A stretch of DNA of 64,000 bases. It comes from Salvator merianae. Its lineage: Eukaryota > Chordata > Lepidosauria > Squamata > Teiidae. Below, in pieces: positions 34,263-44,455 of this stretch (positions are counted from its first letter, which is position 1; each line of letters opens with the position of its first letter). The notes under the pieces were generated by a model. The model was given only the letters and a program-made list of their open reading frames with translations. It searched no databases and was not told the origin of the DNA. The position numbers and the translations under genes are program-made. Where the stretch lies: the NCBI GenBank assembly GCA_003586115.2, contig QVOM02000116.1:44029024-44093023 (forward strand), written 5' to 3'.

Positions 34263-35339
34263 AAAATTCAGGCACTAAAGAATGTGAAAAAGTGCTATAT
34301 CTAGCAAGAAGAATGCAAAGTTGGCAACCCCAAAACAGAGGGGAAACCCAGTTTGTATGTGATTGACCTGCTGACAAGGCCTACAATAAATTACCAATTT
34401 TCTGTAGATTTCTCAACCAGGATAAGCAGACGCAGGAGCTTAAACTATTTCCTTGGACTGCATGAATGTTCTAGGTTAGAAAAGGTTGATTAGAGATGGG
34501 ATTAGGGCCACAAGCTACCAACTTCCAAAAAGTTCAAAAGTGTTTCTTAGCTAGTTCTCTCTTACTACATGGAAACACAGCCTTACTCACTGCAGGGAAC
34601 ATAGAATAATGTCCAATGGAAATGCCAGTTAACAAGAGATATATGCCATACATACTAATCAATTAAATACAGCAAACCTGTACACTACAGAGGAACTATT
34701 TATGCACTGTATTCAACGGTGGTAGAGCAACTCTCTTCTTTAACAAAATTGTGAACTTGCAACACAATCAACAACTGTATTGGAATGGAGTACTAAATGG
34801 ACATTAGATAATTGGTACAGGTATTTAATGGAACAATGCAGATTTGATAAAATGTGAAATATAAGATTTAACAGTCAAGGTATGAAATTGCTTTGTAAAA
34901 CAGAGGAAAAATGGAAAGAATTATTGTATTTTTCAATAAGACCTCAAGCACCAGAAGAACTGAGAGAAGAAATAACAAGACTAACTCTTTGGTTCAGCTA
35001 AAATGAAAATGAAAGAGAAAGAAAATGGAAGAAGTAATCTAAAGTTGCCAACCAGTGTGCACAAGGGGTAGTTTGGTAGTGTGGTGGTGGGGTAGTAGTT
35101 ATTGTTTTTTGTTTGTTTTCTTTCCTTTTCAATATATATTCTTTTTTTGGGGGGACACTATTTTTCGTTGTTATAATCTATTATATAAATTTATATATAA
35201 TTTAAAAAATTAAATTAAAAAAAATTGTGAAGTAACCAGTTTACAAAAGGCCTTCAAGTAAAGGATGTGTGGAATTCAGCATTGATTAGGTGCTAATAAA
35301 AATCTAGCTGAGAGCTTAGGGGACCTCTGAAGTCAGATG
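34263..35339. other. Unassigned AT-rich DNA
   Basis: No gene is seen. 34.7-35.0 kb is A-rich (AAAATGGAAAGAA style) and 35.1-35.22 kb is T/A-rich low complexity. A LINE origin for the A-rich part is possible but not supported by any readable domain. Confidence 0.4.
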
Positions 35340-35475
35340 GTTCATTTATTCATTTGCTTGCATTTTTATCCCACCTTATATCTGAAGATCTCAGGGCAGG
35401 TTACAACAATTAAAGAAAATATAAAATAAACAGACTAAAAACAAAACAGTACCTGAAAGAGGGGAGGAGAACATA
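35340..35475 (-). mobile_element. LINE 3' end (L2-like), minus strand
   Basis: CATTTTTATCCCACCTTATA, AGATCTCAGGGCAGGTTACAACAAT, AATAAACAGACTAAAAAC and GTACCTGAAAGAGGGGAGGA follow the same order as 26.75-26.88 kb. Confidence 0.75.
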
Positions 35476-35709
35476 CCATTTTTTGAGCTCATTCTACCTG
35501 CATCATAGCTGTCATCTTGAAAATCAAAAGGATTTATGACCTGGTGATAATTCAAGCTGTGGGATCCATACCTCTTTTGTCATCCAGAACTCTTTCCTTG
35601 TCCAGATCCATAAAATCCCGGTTGGTTGACCATTCTGATATGGCATGACAGGCAACAATCGGAGCCTAATAATATTTCATGATGCGATGCCATTCAGGGC
35701 TCCTACTTG

Positions 35710-35960
35710 TTTAATCTGCTATCAGTCTGAGGCAATAAACAATTCTGAAAAACAGACTGCATCAAGTCTCATTTTATTCAATTTTGTAATTATTACACAG
35801 CATTTGAAATTTGTCTTTTGACAGCAAGCAGTTCCCCTTACAAACAAATTATGCAAGAACAGATGAAAGAAAAGTGTAATTGTTTTGATCTCATTAGGAC
35901 ATTTGCCATTAGTTTGGAGAGCAATTAAAAAAGTAATTGCATCACCCTGAATCCTCTTGC
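35710..35960. promoter_or_regulatory. Candidate conserved non-coding element
   Basis: Repeat-free sequence with TTTTATTCAATTTTGTAATTATTACAC, GTAATTGTTTTGATCTCATT and GAGCAATTAAAAAAGTAATTGC. Dense paired TAATT cores give it a strong enhancer-like look. No alignment was available. Confidence 0.4.
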
Positions 35961-36477
35961 CTTGCAGTCAGAAGGGGGTCATTCCCACTCACCACCAAGC
36001 TTCATCTTTAGTGTTATCATCACTCAAATTCTGCAGTGAGCCATGTGTTAGCCGGTATTCTCCTCAAGGCCATTTAGCAGGCCTCCATGTTTGTAAATGG
36101 CAAAAGTAGAAAAAATGTAACCAAACAGAGAAAAACTCCCAATGTAGAGATTCAAGACCAAAGGGGAGGCAGAAAAAGAATCTCCCAAGACAAACAGTAA
36201 AATCGATAAGTAAATCCACAAATGGGTACTCTATGTGGATACTACAGTTCCAAAAAAATCCATTCAACAATGGAATAGGCACATAAAATAGTTCAATGAC
36301 TAAATATGCAAAAGCTCACAATAAAAATGTCCCTGGTGAATCCTGCAGGCAGACAAGAAAACAATACATGGAATTTTTACCTTGACATCTTCTCCATGAC
36401 AATTTAGTCAAACTATTATATATGCCTATTCTGTTGCTGAATGTATTTTTAGGAACCGTGGGATCCACATACAGGCT
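35961..36477. other. Unassigned non-coding DNA
   Basis: No gene or recognised repeat is seen. Confidence 0.45.
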
Positions 36478-36873
36478 AGGTTCACACTTACTTTTTTGGA
36501 ATGGTCTCCAAAGACCATTCCAGGCTGATGTATAACAGGAACGGTTGGGGCCTTTCTCTTGCTGAGCACCAGAATAGGTCCATTCCTGTCCACCCACTCT
36601 AGCAAGGTGAACAGCAAGCCTTCCTGTTGTGTTCCTGGCCTTGTGTCCAGACGTCAGGCATCCCATCCACCCCTTACCACAACTGGGTGATGGGACATTG
36701 TGTCTGATGTGCAGAAGCAGAGCAAGGCTTGACAGGTTGTGGATCCAGACACAGTGCATAAACACTCCTCCCGAATCATTCTTGACACCGCAGGAATGCT
36801 TATGGACACCATTTAAGCTGTCCATAGCAGGTAAGCCTCAGGAACAACTGCAGCAGATAGTGGTGCAAACAAT
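36478..36873. mobile_element. DNA-transposon remnant, family M
   Basis: Starts GGTTCACACTTACTTTTTTG and is directly followed by a perfect 10-bp stem GGAATGGTCT/AGACCATTCC with a CCAA loop (36498-36521). It ends near TAGTGGTGCAAAC, where MITE A6 begins. Frames of up to 169 codons cross it on the minus strand without domains. The right-end TGCAAAC recalls families D and F. No second full copy was found. Confidence 0.5.
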
Positions 36874-37053
36874 GGCCCTTTCTGCACTTGCACTTACTCA
36901 AGATTATATCTCAGAATAGGGACCTGCCACCTGCATGCTAGTGCACACTATGTTAGACCATAGGCAAGACCTTTCATAGTCTGCACTAGCATGTGCATAG
37001 CAGGTCCCTATTCTGGGATATAATCCACAATAAGGCCAAGTGCAGAAAGGGCC
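36874..37053. mobile_element. Palindromic MITE family A, copy A6
   Basis: 180 bp, starting GGCCCTTTCTGCACTTGCAC and ending GCCAAGTGCAGAAAGGGCC, flanked by AAT on both sides (36871-36873 and 37054-37056). It has the same length and the same 3-base flank as A1, which makes the boundaries firm. Confidence 0.85.
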
Positions 37054-37221
37054 AATGTGTCCCTATGATTCACCTGAAATTGTCTCAGGCAAGTGCAAAA
37101 AGGCCCACAGTATCCATCTGTGAATTTACTTATTGTTTTTGTTATTTGTAAAAGGGAGAAAGAAGTCAGGGATTCCATTTTTGTCTGGTTGCAACTATGG
37201 GCCACAAATTTCAAAATACAA

Positions 37222-37301
37222 TTAAAGTTTGGGATTTAGACAATGAATCATTCTTTGGGGCTTAAAGCTTGGGATTTAGTCAATGAATCACTCTTTGGGA
37301 C
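37222..37301 (+). repeat. 40-bp tandem duplication
   Basis: Two head-to-tail copies of a 40-base unit (37222-37261 and 37262-37301) starting TTAAAGTTTGGGATTTAG. They match at 36 of 40 positions. There is no spacer and no other copy in the window. Confidence 0.9.
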
Positions 37302-38044
37302 TTAAATAGCAAGTGCTTTGAATGCCAGAAGGATGTCTTCCTGGCAAGAACAGTTTGGTAGTGGAACCATTGCTCAGAGAAGCGGTGGCAGGTTCATCTT
37401 TGCTGATGTCTTCAGTTTCAGTCATAAGCTGGGAAGTTTCAGTTGAAGGAATGAGCTCTGGATTACTTGAAATCAGAAAGGAACTGGTCTAACTTCCTAG
37501 AAGACTTATTCAAAAACTACAGTTCCATATAACTTCACAAACTGCTTTACACAGGTTTATCTGAAACATGAAATGATTTGAATCGAACCAACAAATTTCA
37601 GTCTATGCCCATCTCTACTCCATTGTGAGCTCCCTATGGGTTATCTGAACTGAGCAATAGCTGTGATTTTGAATTGCAAGATGTTGTTTTATATTTGAGA
37701 TGCAAAGTATAGTAAAACCAGAACACTGTATGCCATCTTTCATGCTAGTCTTAGGCAGTCCTGCTGTAGTCACCAGTGTCTAAGCCATGGAAACTAAACT
37801 GGACTCATGCAGCAAGTGCCCAGTGTATCATATAAAATCAAACATCAACATTTTCCTTTGAAAGTCTCTAGAACAAAGGAAAACCTTCATCCTATAACTA
37901 GAGGTCATTTAAAACCAGTGGCACCCTGCCAGCATGAAGCTGAACACAAAGACATATATGGAGTACTAAGATCTCCATTTTAACAGACAAGGTGTTTAGC
38001 TCAAAGATAATATCTGCAAGATCAGAGCAGCTAAGTCAATGGCA
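37302..38044. other. Unassigned non-coding DNA
   Basis: No gene is seen. Nothing in the stretch matches the repeat families found elsewhere in the window. Confidence 0.45.
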
Positions 38045-38480
38045 TCCACAGAGGTTTTGATACCTATGCAGCAGTGATTACGGGTCACTCAGTGAGACTG
38101 AATGCTGGAAGAGTCAGAATAGACAAACAATTTTTGGGTTCCCCACCCACACGTTCACAGTGCATAGTAAACCTTTGGAATTCGCCATCACAAGATGTGT
38201 CAACCACCAGCTTGAAAGACTTCAAAAGAATCCAAACCCAGTTCATGATGGACAAGACTATCAGTAGCTAGTAACCCTGGCAGTTGTGTGCCTTCCTCTG
38301 GCATGGGAAGCAGTATACAATTGAAGACCAGTCTCTAGGAGTCTTGTGAGAAGGTAAGGTGAGTATATGTGACCTTCTTGTTGGCTTCCAGGCACAACTG
38401 GTTGCCGCTATGAGAATAGGCTGCTGGACTAGATGGGGCACTGGCCTGATCCAGCATGGTATTTCCTAGGTTTTTACATT
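38045..38480 (+). mobile_element. CR1-like LINE 3' region
   Basis: Shows the CR1 3' series: GTAAACCTTTGGAATTCGCC, a GACTTCAAAAGAATCC block, then GGCTGCTGGACTAGATGGGG and CTGGCCTGATCCAGCATGG near the end. Parts are shared with 42.34-42.58 kb (GGAGTCTTGTGA, CAACT(G/A)GTTGCC). The terminal repeat is eroded to TTTCCTAGGTTTT. Confidence 0.75.
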
Positions 38481-38952
38481 CATGGTAAACTCAAGAGTCA
38501 GTTGTTAACAGATTACACTAGACTTTCAGTATAATACTGAAAAGATGATGGCTGAGACACTGAAAAACCAAAACTGCTATATCAAAAAAATTGTGCTAAA
38601 TTTTAATTCACTGTTCATAAATGACTCTATACAGTGGAAGATCTAATCCAGTTTATGCATATTGATGATAAGTTCCCTTAGCAGCTACTTCTAATTGTCC
38701 AACTACAGTCAGAGTTAGCAGATGTAATATTTTGTGATGACAAGAGAGAATAGCAGGGAGAATCCCCCGTAGCTATGAGAACAATTTTGCTGATCCTGAG
38801 ATGCTAGAGAAGAAAGATGGAAAATAGCATAATAAACAAGGTTCAGCTTGGTTTCTGGAGAAGCAGTGAAAGTGTATTTTTTTTAGAAATTTGTCCTGAC
38901 ATTTAAAAAAAAAAATCCCACCATGGAGATTCATTTACGTACAAGACAGTTT
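38481..38952. other. Unassigned non-coding DNA
   Basis: No gene is seen. T and A runs lie at 38877-38884 and 38905-38914. Confidence 0.4.
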
Positions 38953-39292
38953 CTACAGCCTAAAGCTTAACAGATAGAAACTATCAACAGCAGTTTTGGG
39001 ATGTATGAAGGACTTGACACCAGAAGACCTCACTATCTTCTTGGCAATTATTCTTAGATAACAAGGCCAATCACTTCCTGTTTTTTTCTGGGTCCTATTG
39101 GGGTTAGTGACTCGGTGTATGTCCTCAATGCGATGTCCGTATCCCAAAAGTGCTTCTTCAAGGTGCTCTGTTTCAGCCGCTAGGCACTCTGGTTCTGCAA
39201 TTCTCATCACCCTCTCTATTAGCATACTCTTCTGCACAGGGTGATGGTTGGAGTTGGCATCCAGTTATCTGACTATGTGTCTGTCTGATTTA
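38953..39292 (-). pseudogene. Penelope-like element fragment, end of RT domain and linker
   Basis: The minus strand reads SDRHIVR, a stop, then LDANSNHHPVQKSMLIERV, MRIAEPECLAAETEHLEEAL and GYGHRIEDIHRV. It then runs through a Lys/Thr-rich spacer into WPCYLRIIAKKIVRSSGVKS and HPKTAV. This order (TDR...NSNHHP.QK, a Leu-Glu-rich helix with GY, then the LPY..g...kI...gi...f.P segment) is characteristic of PLEs between the reverse transcriptase and the GIY-YIG nuclease. The in-frame stop at the left end of the frame and the lack of a nuclease show a dead fragment. It points away from the plus-strand fragment that starts within a few bases of 39292. Confidence 0.82.
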
Positions 39293-40141
39293 GGCGAGAG
39301 GAAAGCCTTCCTACCTTATGTCATCAGGTAACAGACCGCATAGGCAAATTGTTACACACAAAGGGGATACACATAGTCTACAAACCAACTACAAAAATTG
39401 GCCAAATGCTGAGATCATCCAAGGACAGACTAAACCCACTTTCTACTCCAGGCATTTACAAATTCCCATGTGAATGTGGTAAAGTTTATGTAGGAATGAT
39501 GACCGGCACTATAGAAAAAAGAATATGTGAACATGAGAGACACGTACATCTCATCCAAACAGACAAGTCCTCAGTAGCAGAACACACATGGTCTGAAGAT
39601 CATAAGATCCTCTTTGAAGAAACAGAAACTATAGACAGAACCAGGGGATTCCATGAATTAGCTACCAGGGAGGCCATTGAAATAAAATGACACCTTCATA
39701 ATTTTAACAAGAGACAAGGACTAGCTCTCAGCCACTGGTGGAAATCCCTCTACAAAAACAGTCAGCAAAAGAGACTAAACTAAACAAACCAGAAACTAAG
39801 GATAAATGCTATGTCTGGTCACCAGGGATAACACTAGTGAATAGTGGTCAGGAAAGTAATAACAACCCACTATGAACACCTATACCTATAAAGACAATGG
39901 TTACAGCCAGAAAAATACACCAGCACCTTGTTATCTAAGAATAACTGCCAAGAAGGTAACATTCCAAATGGCCATCTGTAAGAAGGGTGACAAGATCCAG
40001 CACACCATCAGTTGTTTTTAACTCTTCCAGAAGTCAAATCCTCTGAAGGTGGACATCGTAGCTATGTCCAGAAAGCTTAGTTTCTCAGAAGAACTATGGA
40101 TCACAGCACAACAGACCAAAAACTACTACAAATGAAATCCA
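39293..40141 (+). pseudogene. Penelope-like element, GIY-YIG endonuclease end and 3' terminus
   Basis: The plus strand reads, after a 1-base frame break near 39310, VTDRIGKLLHTKGIHIVYKP, then GIYKFPCECGKVYVGMM (about 39451-39501), the GIY...YVG core of the PLE endonuclease. The PCEC pair and the later AEH...H give the Cys/His set seen in PLE nucleases. RICEH holds the likely catalytic Arg, and TREAIEI the likely Glu. A TGA at 39688-39690 interrupts the frame, and HLHNFNKRQGLALSHWW continues beyond it. The stop fits a CGA-to-TGA CpG decay. After the coding part come about 200 bases and then a terminus (40007-40141) shared with 12.57-12.81 kb. The reverse transcriptase is absent, so the copy is 5'-truncated. 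Confidence 0.88.
40043..40081 (+). ncRNA. Fossil hammerhead ribozyme in PLE terminus
   Basis: In order: CTGAAGG (40043-40049; consensus CTGANGA, last base changed), stem II TGGACAT / ATGTCCA with loop CGTAGCT (a perfect 7-bp stem), GAAA (40071-40074), the self-complementary AGCT, and AGT where other copies have AGG. CCT before CTGANGA and AGG after GCTT would give stem I in tandem or dimeric copies. PLE termini are known to carry minimal hammerheads with very short stem III. One core change suggests that this copy is inactive or weak. Confidence 0.6.
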
Positions 40142-42339
40142 TTGGTAGATGGACATGTGGTAAGTTCATTGTCATGGACAGATATTTTTCTGGTGCAGCC
40201 TGAGTTTATGAGGCAGAGAAAAGAGCACACAAGTGTCAGGTTTGAGCTGCTTATGACATATTTACTTGTTCCATTTCTATCCTTCCTCGGGAGCCCAGGG
40301 AAGCATGCCATAAGGGAATTCGGTGCTTCAGTTTTAATATTTGGGCCATTACAATGAAATGCATCATCATAGCTGTCATCACTGGGGCAGAACTGGTTGC
40401 AGCTACTCATACCAGTAGCTAATGATGAAGAAGATGACATCTGCCTGATGCTGAAGGGCATCTATTGGGAACATAAGATATGCTAGGTCTATACCCAGTG
40501 CTGTCAATCCAGTAGCCCCACTGGCCCCTTCACAGTCACCAGCAGCTATTTCTGCCAGGAGTAGGGAGGGAGGCAGATTTCCCAGAGGGAGCAATGCGCT
40601 GCCCTCGGGCAGGATCTGATGGTGTTGCCAGCAAATGGCAAAAAACAGCCGTAAACAATGTGCAGTCTTCTCCCTTTTTTCCTGTGACTTTCAGCAGCAG
40701 CAGCAGCTGCCCCCACCCAAAAAGAGTTTGGGTACAGCAGGATATATGAGCTTCATAAGTGCTGTTGCCACCAACACCATCACCACTACCACCTCTCAGG
40801 ACTGCATTGAGAAACAAATTACCATAAAAAAAAATCTAATAAAGAGACTGCAGCTGCCATATAACTTCCATCAACAAAAGCAAGACCCATACATTATGCA
40901 TCAATAAAACAGTGGCATAATCCATCCAGCCCCCCAAGCCCAAATAAAAAGAAAAATTATAACTTCAACCCTAGGGGGGTATAAATATCTCCTATTAATC
41001 CTAAACAAAAGTCCCTTTAGCTCAACGTACAGTGACTCAGGCTGCATCTTCAGCAAGCTTTTCCATCCAGTTTCCATAGTCGCTGGGGACTGATATGGGC
41101 TGGCAGTCAAGGTCTAGAGCAGACCTACAAGGAAGGAAGAAGGGAAGAAGCAAAATGGACAGAGCAAAGGCAGGCAAAGCTGTCCACTATCTTCACCAAA
41201 TGAGAAAAACTGCAAAAGAGGAATGTATTAATTTATTAGGGCTTTACAAAGACTTCACCCAGTTGGCCAGGAAAGATGCTTCCAAAGCCTCCTAGCTACG
41301 GTATGAAAATTCTACCACTGTGAAGTTTTGGACCTTGCCCAGTTAACCATCAGACTGGAAATGGCACCAGAACTTTGCAATTTTGGGTACAACCATTAAC
41401 TAGGATGGGCAGAAATCACCACTGGTAATTCACTTCATCATCATCACTCTACGTAGCAAAGAAGGAAATGAATGGAGCTGCAATCCATTCTCGGAGTTCT
41501 TCCTCCAGCCCTACAGCTAGAGTGGCTCTAAGGGAAGATTTCATGCTTCTGGGGTGGCCTATTGTCTGGTTGCAGGCGAGTATATTTATTCACTGAATCC
41601 CTGGGAAGGCCAGATCTGGATGCAACCCAAGTCTGTGGGGTCCTCTGACAGTCTCCAGACTACTGGTGCAGCCTATGTGATGCTGTGGAGCACAAGAACC
41701 CACATATAGGGTCTGCAGAACAGGAGAGAAGGAGCAAGGCTCTGGCTAGAAGCTTCTCTTTCATCTCCCCAAACTATAGTTTCATCAACAGATCAAGGGA
41801 AGAAAGGAAAGATTCCAAAGAGAACCTTGCTCCTTTCTATTATTCTTCAGTCCTGATCCATGGACTCCTATTGACCCTGGCACTAAGGAATGAAGGGAGA
41901 GAGGGAGGGGAGAGGGGACAGGGGAGGACAAGGGAGGAGAAGGACAGATATTTACATATTCCCAGAAGAGGTTAAAATGGCACCAGACCTTGCTACAGGA
42001 AAGGAGTTCTTTTACCCCTTGGATGCAACTTCCTCCTCGGAAGTCACATAAAACTTTTCTAGGGGTCTGGGACTGTTGAATAAAGGGCCATGCCTCTATG
42101 GCCATTCAATGAACCACAGTCAGGCACATCCCTAGTTACAATACTCTCTATTTACAAGTCGAACTAAAAACCACACTTTTTGTTCGCTTATTTATCTTAT
42201 CCAGATTTCAGCTAGGAATCTGCTCACATAAGGCACACTTTCCAACCCTGGATTGTCTTATGGTAGTCTTTCCTAGGCAGGATTGGTTTCCCCAAATGTC
42301 AGTGATGAAGGACGAATAGGCACAGGGCAGCATAAGTGA
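40142..42339. other. Unassigned non-coding DNA
   Basis: No supported gene. Frames up to 111 codons (40126-40461, minus) are without domains. A (CAG)n-like run lies at 40693-40708 and an ACC/CAC-rich stretch at 40768-40797. 41.88-41.95 kb is purine-rich (GGGAGAGAGGGAGGGGAGAG). Confidence 0.45.
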
Positions 42340-42580
42340 CAGGGCCATTGTGGATTACTACTTGTGGTGCCTGAGAGACCTGAGGGAGGCGTATATGGGA
42401 GGCATTGTATCTCCGAGGATCAACTGCTAGGAGTCTTGTGACCTGGACAAGGTGTGTCCTTATATGGTGCTTGAGGGCTTCCATAGACAACTAGTTGCCA
42501 CTGTGAGAAGAAGCTGGTGTATGGTGAACCGAATGGGTCACAGATCTGTTTTAGTAGAGGATTTCTTATGTGCTTGTGTT
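42340..42580 (+). mobile_element. CR1-like LINE 3' region
   Basis: GGCGTATATGGGAGGCATTG, CTAGGAGTCTTGTGACCTGG, CAACTAGTTGCCACTGTGAG and a final GAGGATTTCTTATGTGCTTGTGTTC that looks like a decayed TTCTTATG terminus. It is related to 38.05-38.48 kb. Confidence 0.6.
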
Positions 42581-42861
42581 CTTACCTTCAAGAGAAGGAG
42601 AAATGCCAGAAATGGAAAGCTGAAGTTCAAACAATGGTTTGATCTAATCAGCCAAAAAATCTTTAGCTACAGATGCTGTCATTTCTTTCACTGCAGTTTT
42701 CTCTTTTATAGGATCATTCTGAGCCACTTGGCAAGATTTCCTGATATCTTATCTGAGAAACTAAAATAAAGACAACTTCTTGGCAATCTTTCCACTTCCA
42801 AACAAAGGCAGTTTGGATCAATTGAGCCCAACCACAGAACAAATTCAGCATTTTTATTGAA

Positions 42862-42865
<4 letters not shown>

Positions 42866-42912
<47 letters not shown>
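42866..42912. repeat. (TA)n microsatellite
   Basis: About 23 uninterrupted TA units. Such tracts are self-complementary, prone to cruciform extrusion and often variable in length. Confidence 0.98.
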
Positions 42913-42914
<2 letters not shown>

Positions 42915-43097
42915 CAATTAGTAACCAAGGGTGAATGTCAAAGGTGTGGATCCTTGTCAGATTAGCTGACATTAAGTTTTGTGTGCCTGATCCTACCCTT
43001 CTCTGTCAGCTCAATGGCATTTTGCAAATGTTCAGAAAGAAACTCTCTTACCTCATAAGCATACTGAACTGTTGTTATCCATGGCTGCCAATCACCA

Positions 43098-43640
43098 GCA
43101 CTTATTTATTTATTTGACTTATACCCTGCCAAATTGCCCAAAGGCCTCAGGGCAACTTACAAATTCAAGCATAAACAATAGAATCCAATATATCCAATGA
43201 CAATAAAAAACATTCCTAACACAAACTTTGAAACATGATGTAAAACTCCAGTGAACTAAAAGAACTGTACTCACAAATGAAAAAGCAAGAGTCAGGAGCA
43301 GGAAAAGGCCTATCAGAAAAGCCAGGTTCTCAAAGTTCTCCTAAAGAACATAAGGGATGTTGGTATCCGTATTGACAAAGGGAAGGCATTGCAAAGTTGC
43401 GAAGAACTTACCAAGAAGGCCCTATCCTGCATGCTTAGCAGCAACAGCCCATGGAGAGGGACTCCTTTCGATGTCACATGGCAAGCGGTACCAGCCAATA
43501 TAGCTGGGGCATCAAATGAAAATGTGCAAGGGAACTCCTGGTCTTAGCTGCTACCTGGGCATCCAGGAGCAAAGCTGGGTCTGAGTGAACTGCCAAGCTG
43601 GAAACTTGTTCTTCAGAGGGAGTGTTATACAGTACCTGTT
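43098..43640 (-). mobile_element. LINE 3' end (L2-like), minus strand
   Basis: CACTTATTTATTTATTTGAC TTATACCC, CAAAGGCCTCAGGGCAACTT ACAAATTCAAG give a tail of the same kind as the other L2-like copies. The following 450 bases (AGGCATTGCAAAGTTGCG, CAAGAAGGCCCTATCCTGC) read as LINE-type 3' sequence but are more diverged, so the upper limit is uncertain. Confidence 0.5.
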
Positions 43641-43979
43641 TGCATTTAGAAAATGGAATGTTCCAAGACACTCGCTAGTACGGAGTGTTGCGCCTGCAAA
43701 CAGCTTCAACTGACTTGAAACCTACTGAATCCCACCTGATGCTCAACTGAAGCTGAATAGCTCTGGTCAAGAAAATTGTAGTCTGGAAGTGACTTGCATG
43801 ATCAGGTGCACATCAGGAAAGGTGCACTTGCACCACTTCCTGGTGTGGAATGGTGGCAGGGTGGGAACTGTGAGGCCGCCCAGGTGCCGTCAGACAGTTC
43901 GGATCCAGGTTCGGACTTTGGGGTTTGAACCCTGGCAGCCATTTTGGACACAGGTCCGGACATAGCTCCTCTGGGTTTG

Positions 43980-44147
43980 GACACAGCTACCTAACTAATG
44001 CATTCCCATTCACACTGCTCTCCCTGCTGGTCAGCTCGCAAACTGTTCCATTGCTGACAAGTGCAAATACTCATCACTGTACCTGATCCTGGCCGCCTTG
44101 ATCCCTGCTAATTAGAATGTTATACTGTTGTAAATGTGAAAAGGGCC
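43980..44147 (-). mobile_element. MITE family F, 5' fragment (F3)
   Basis: On the minus strand it starts GGCCCTTTTCACATTTACAA and continues ATTCTAATTAGCAGG, GCTGACCAGCAGGGAGAGCAGTG and GATGGGAAT-type blocks. These follow the first 165 bases of the two complete F copies at 57.9 and 61.9 kb. The remainder is lost. Confidence 0.65.
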
Positions 44148-44289
44148 ACAGTATTTCCACCTTACACTACATCCTCTGCAGTAGCTACTGTGGTATCACC
44201 CCAAACCATGGAATAAAACTTCCTTGATCCAAAATCATTATTGCTGGGTGGGCATCGTGCTCCTGGATGGGCTTTATGGGAATGCAAGC

Positions 44290-44455
44290 ATACACGTTCG
44301 TTGTTTGGGAACAATTATCAGGTTCACCTGATTTGCGATATTCTTGGCAAAGATATGGAAGTGGTTTTCCACTAACATCTTACACAGAGATGATGAGAAA
44401 TAAACCTGTACTCTGCTTTCCAGGCAGCTGTTCTACCACTGAGCAATTGCCATTT
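44290..44455 (-). mobile_element. tRNA-derived SINE, minus strand
   Basis: The minus strand reads TTGCTCAGTGGTAGAACAGC (Pol III A box) and then GCAGAGTACAGGTTTATTTC (a decayed B-box region). The body holds AACCACTTCCATATCTTTGCCAAGAA, which parallels the SINE at 3.84-4.01 kb. It is an old, mutated copy. Confidence 0.6.

Noticed and set aside
34700..35010. A-rich coding-like stretch reminiscent of a retroelement ORF
   Set aside because: All frames are interrupted and no reverse transcriptase or nuclease motif can be read.
36316..36825. 169-codon minus-strand frame
   Set aside because: It lies in DNA-transposon remnant M, lacks a domain, and no splice or start context supports it.
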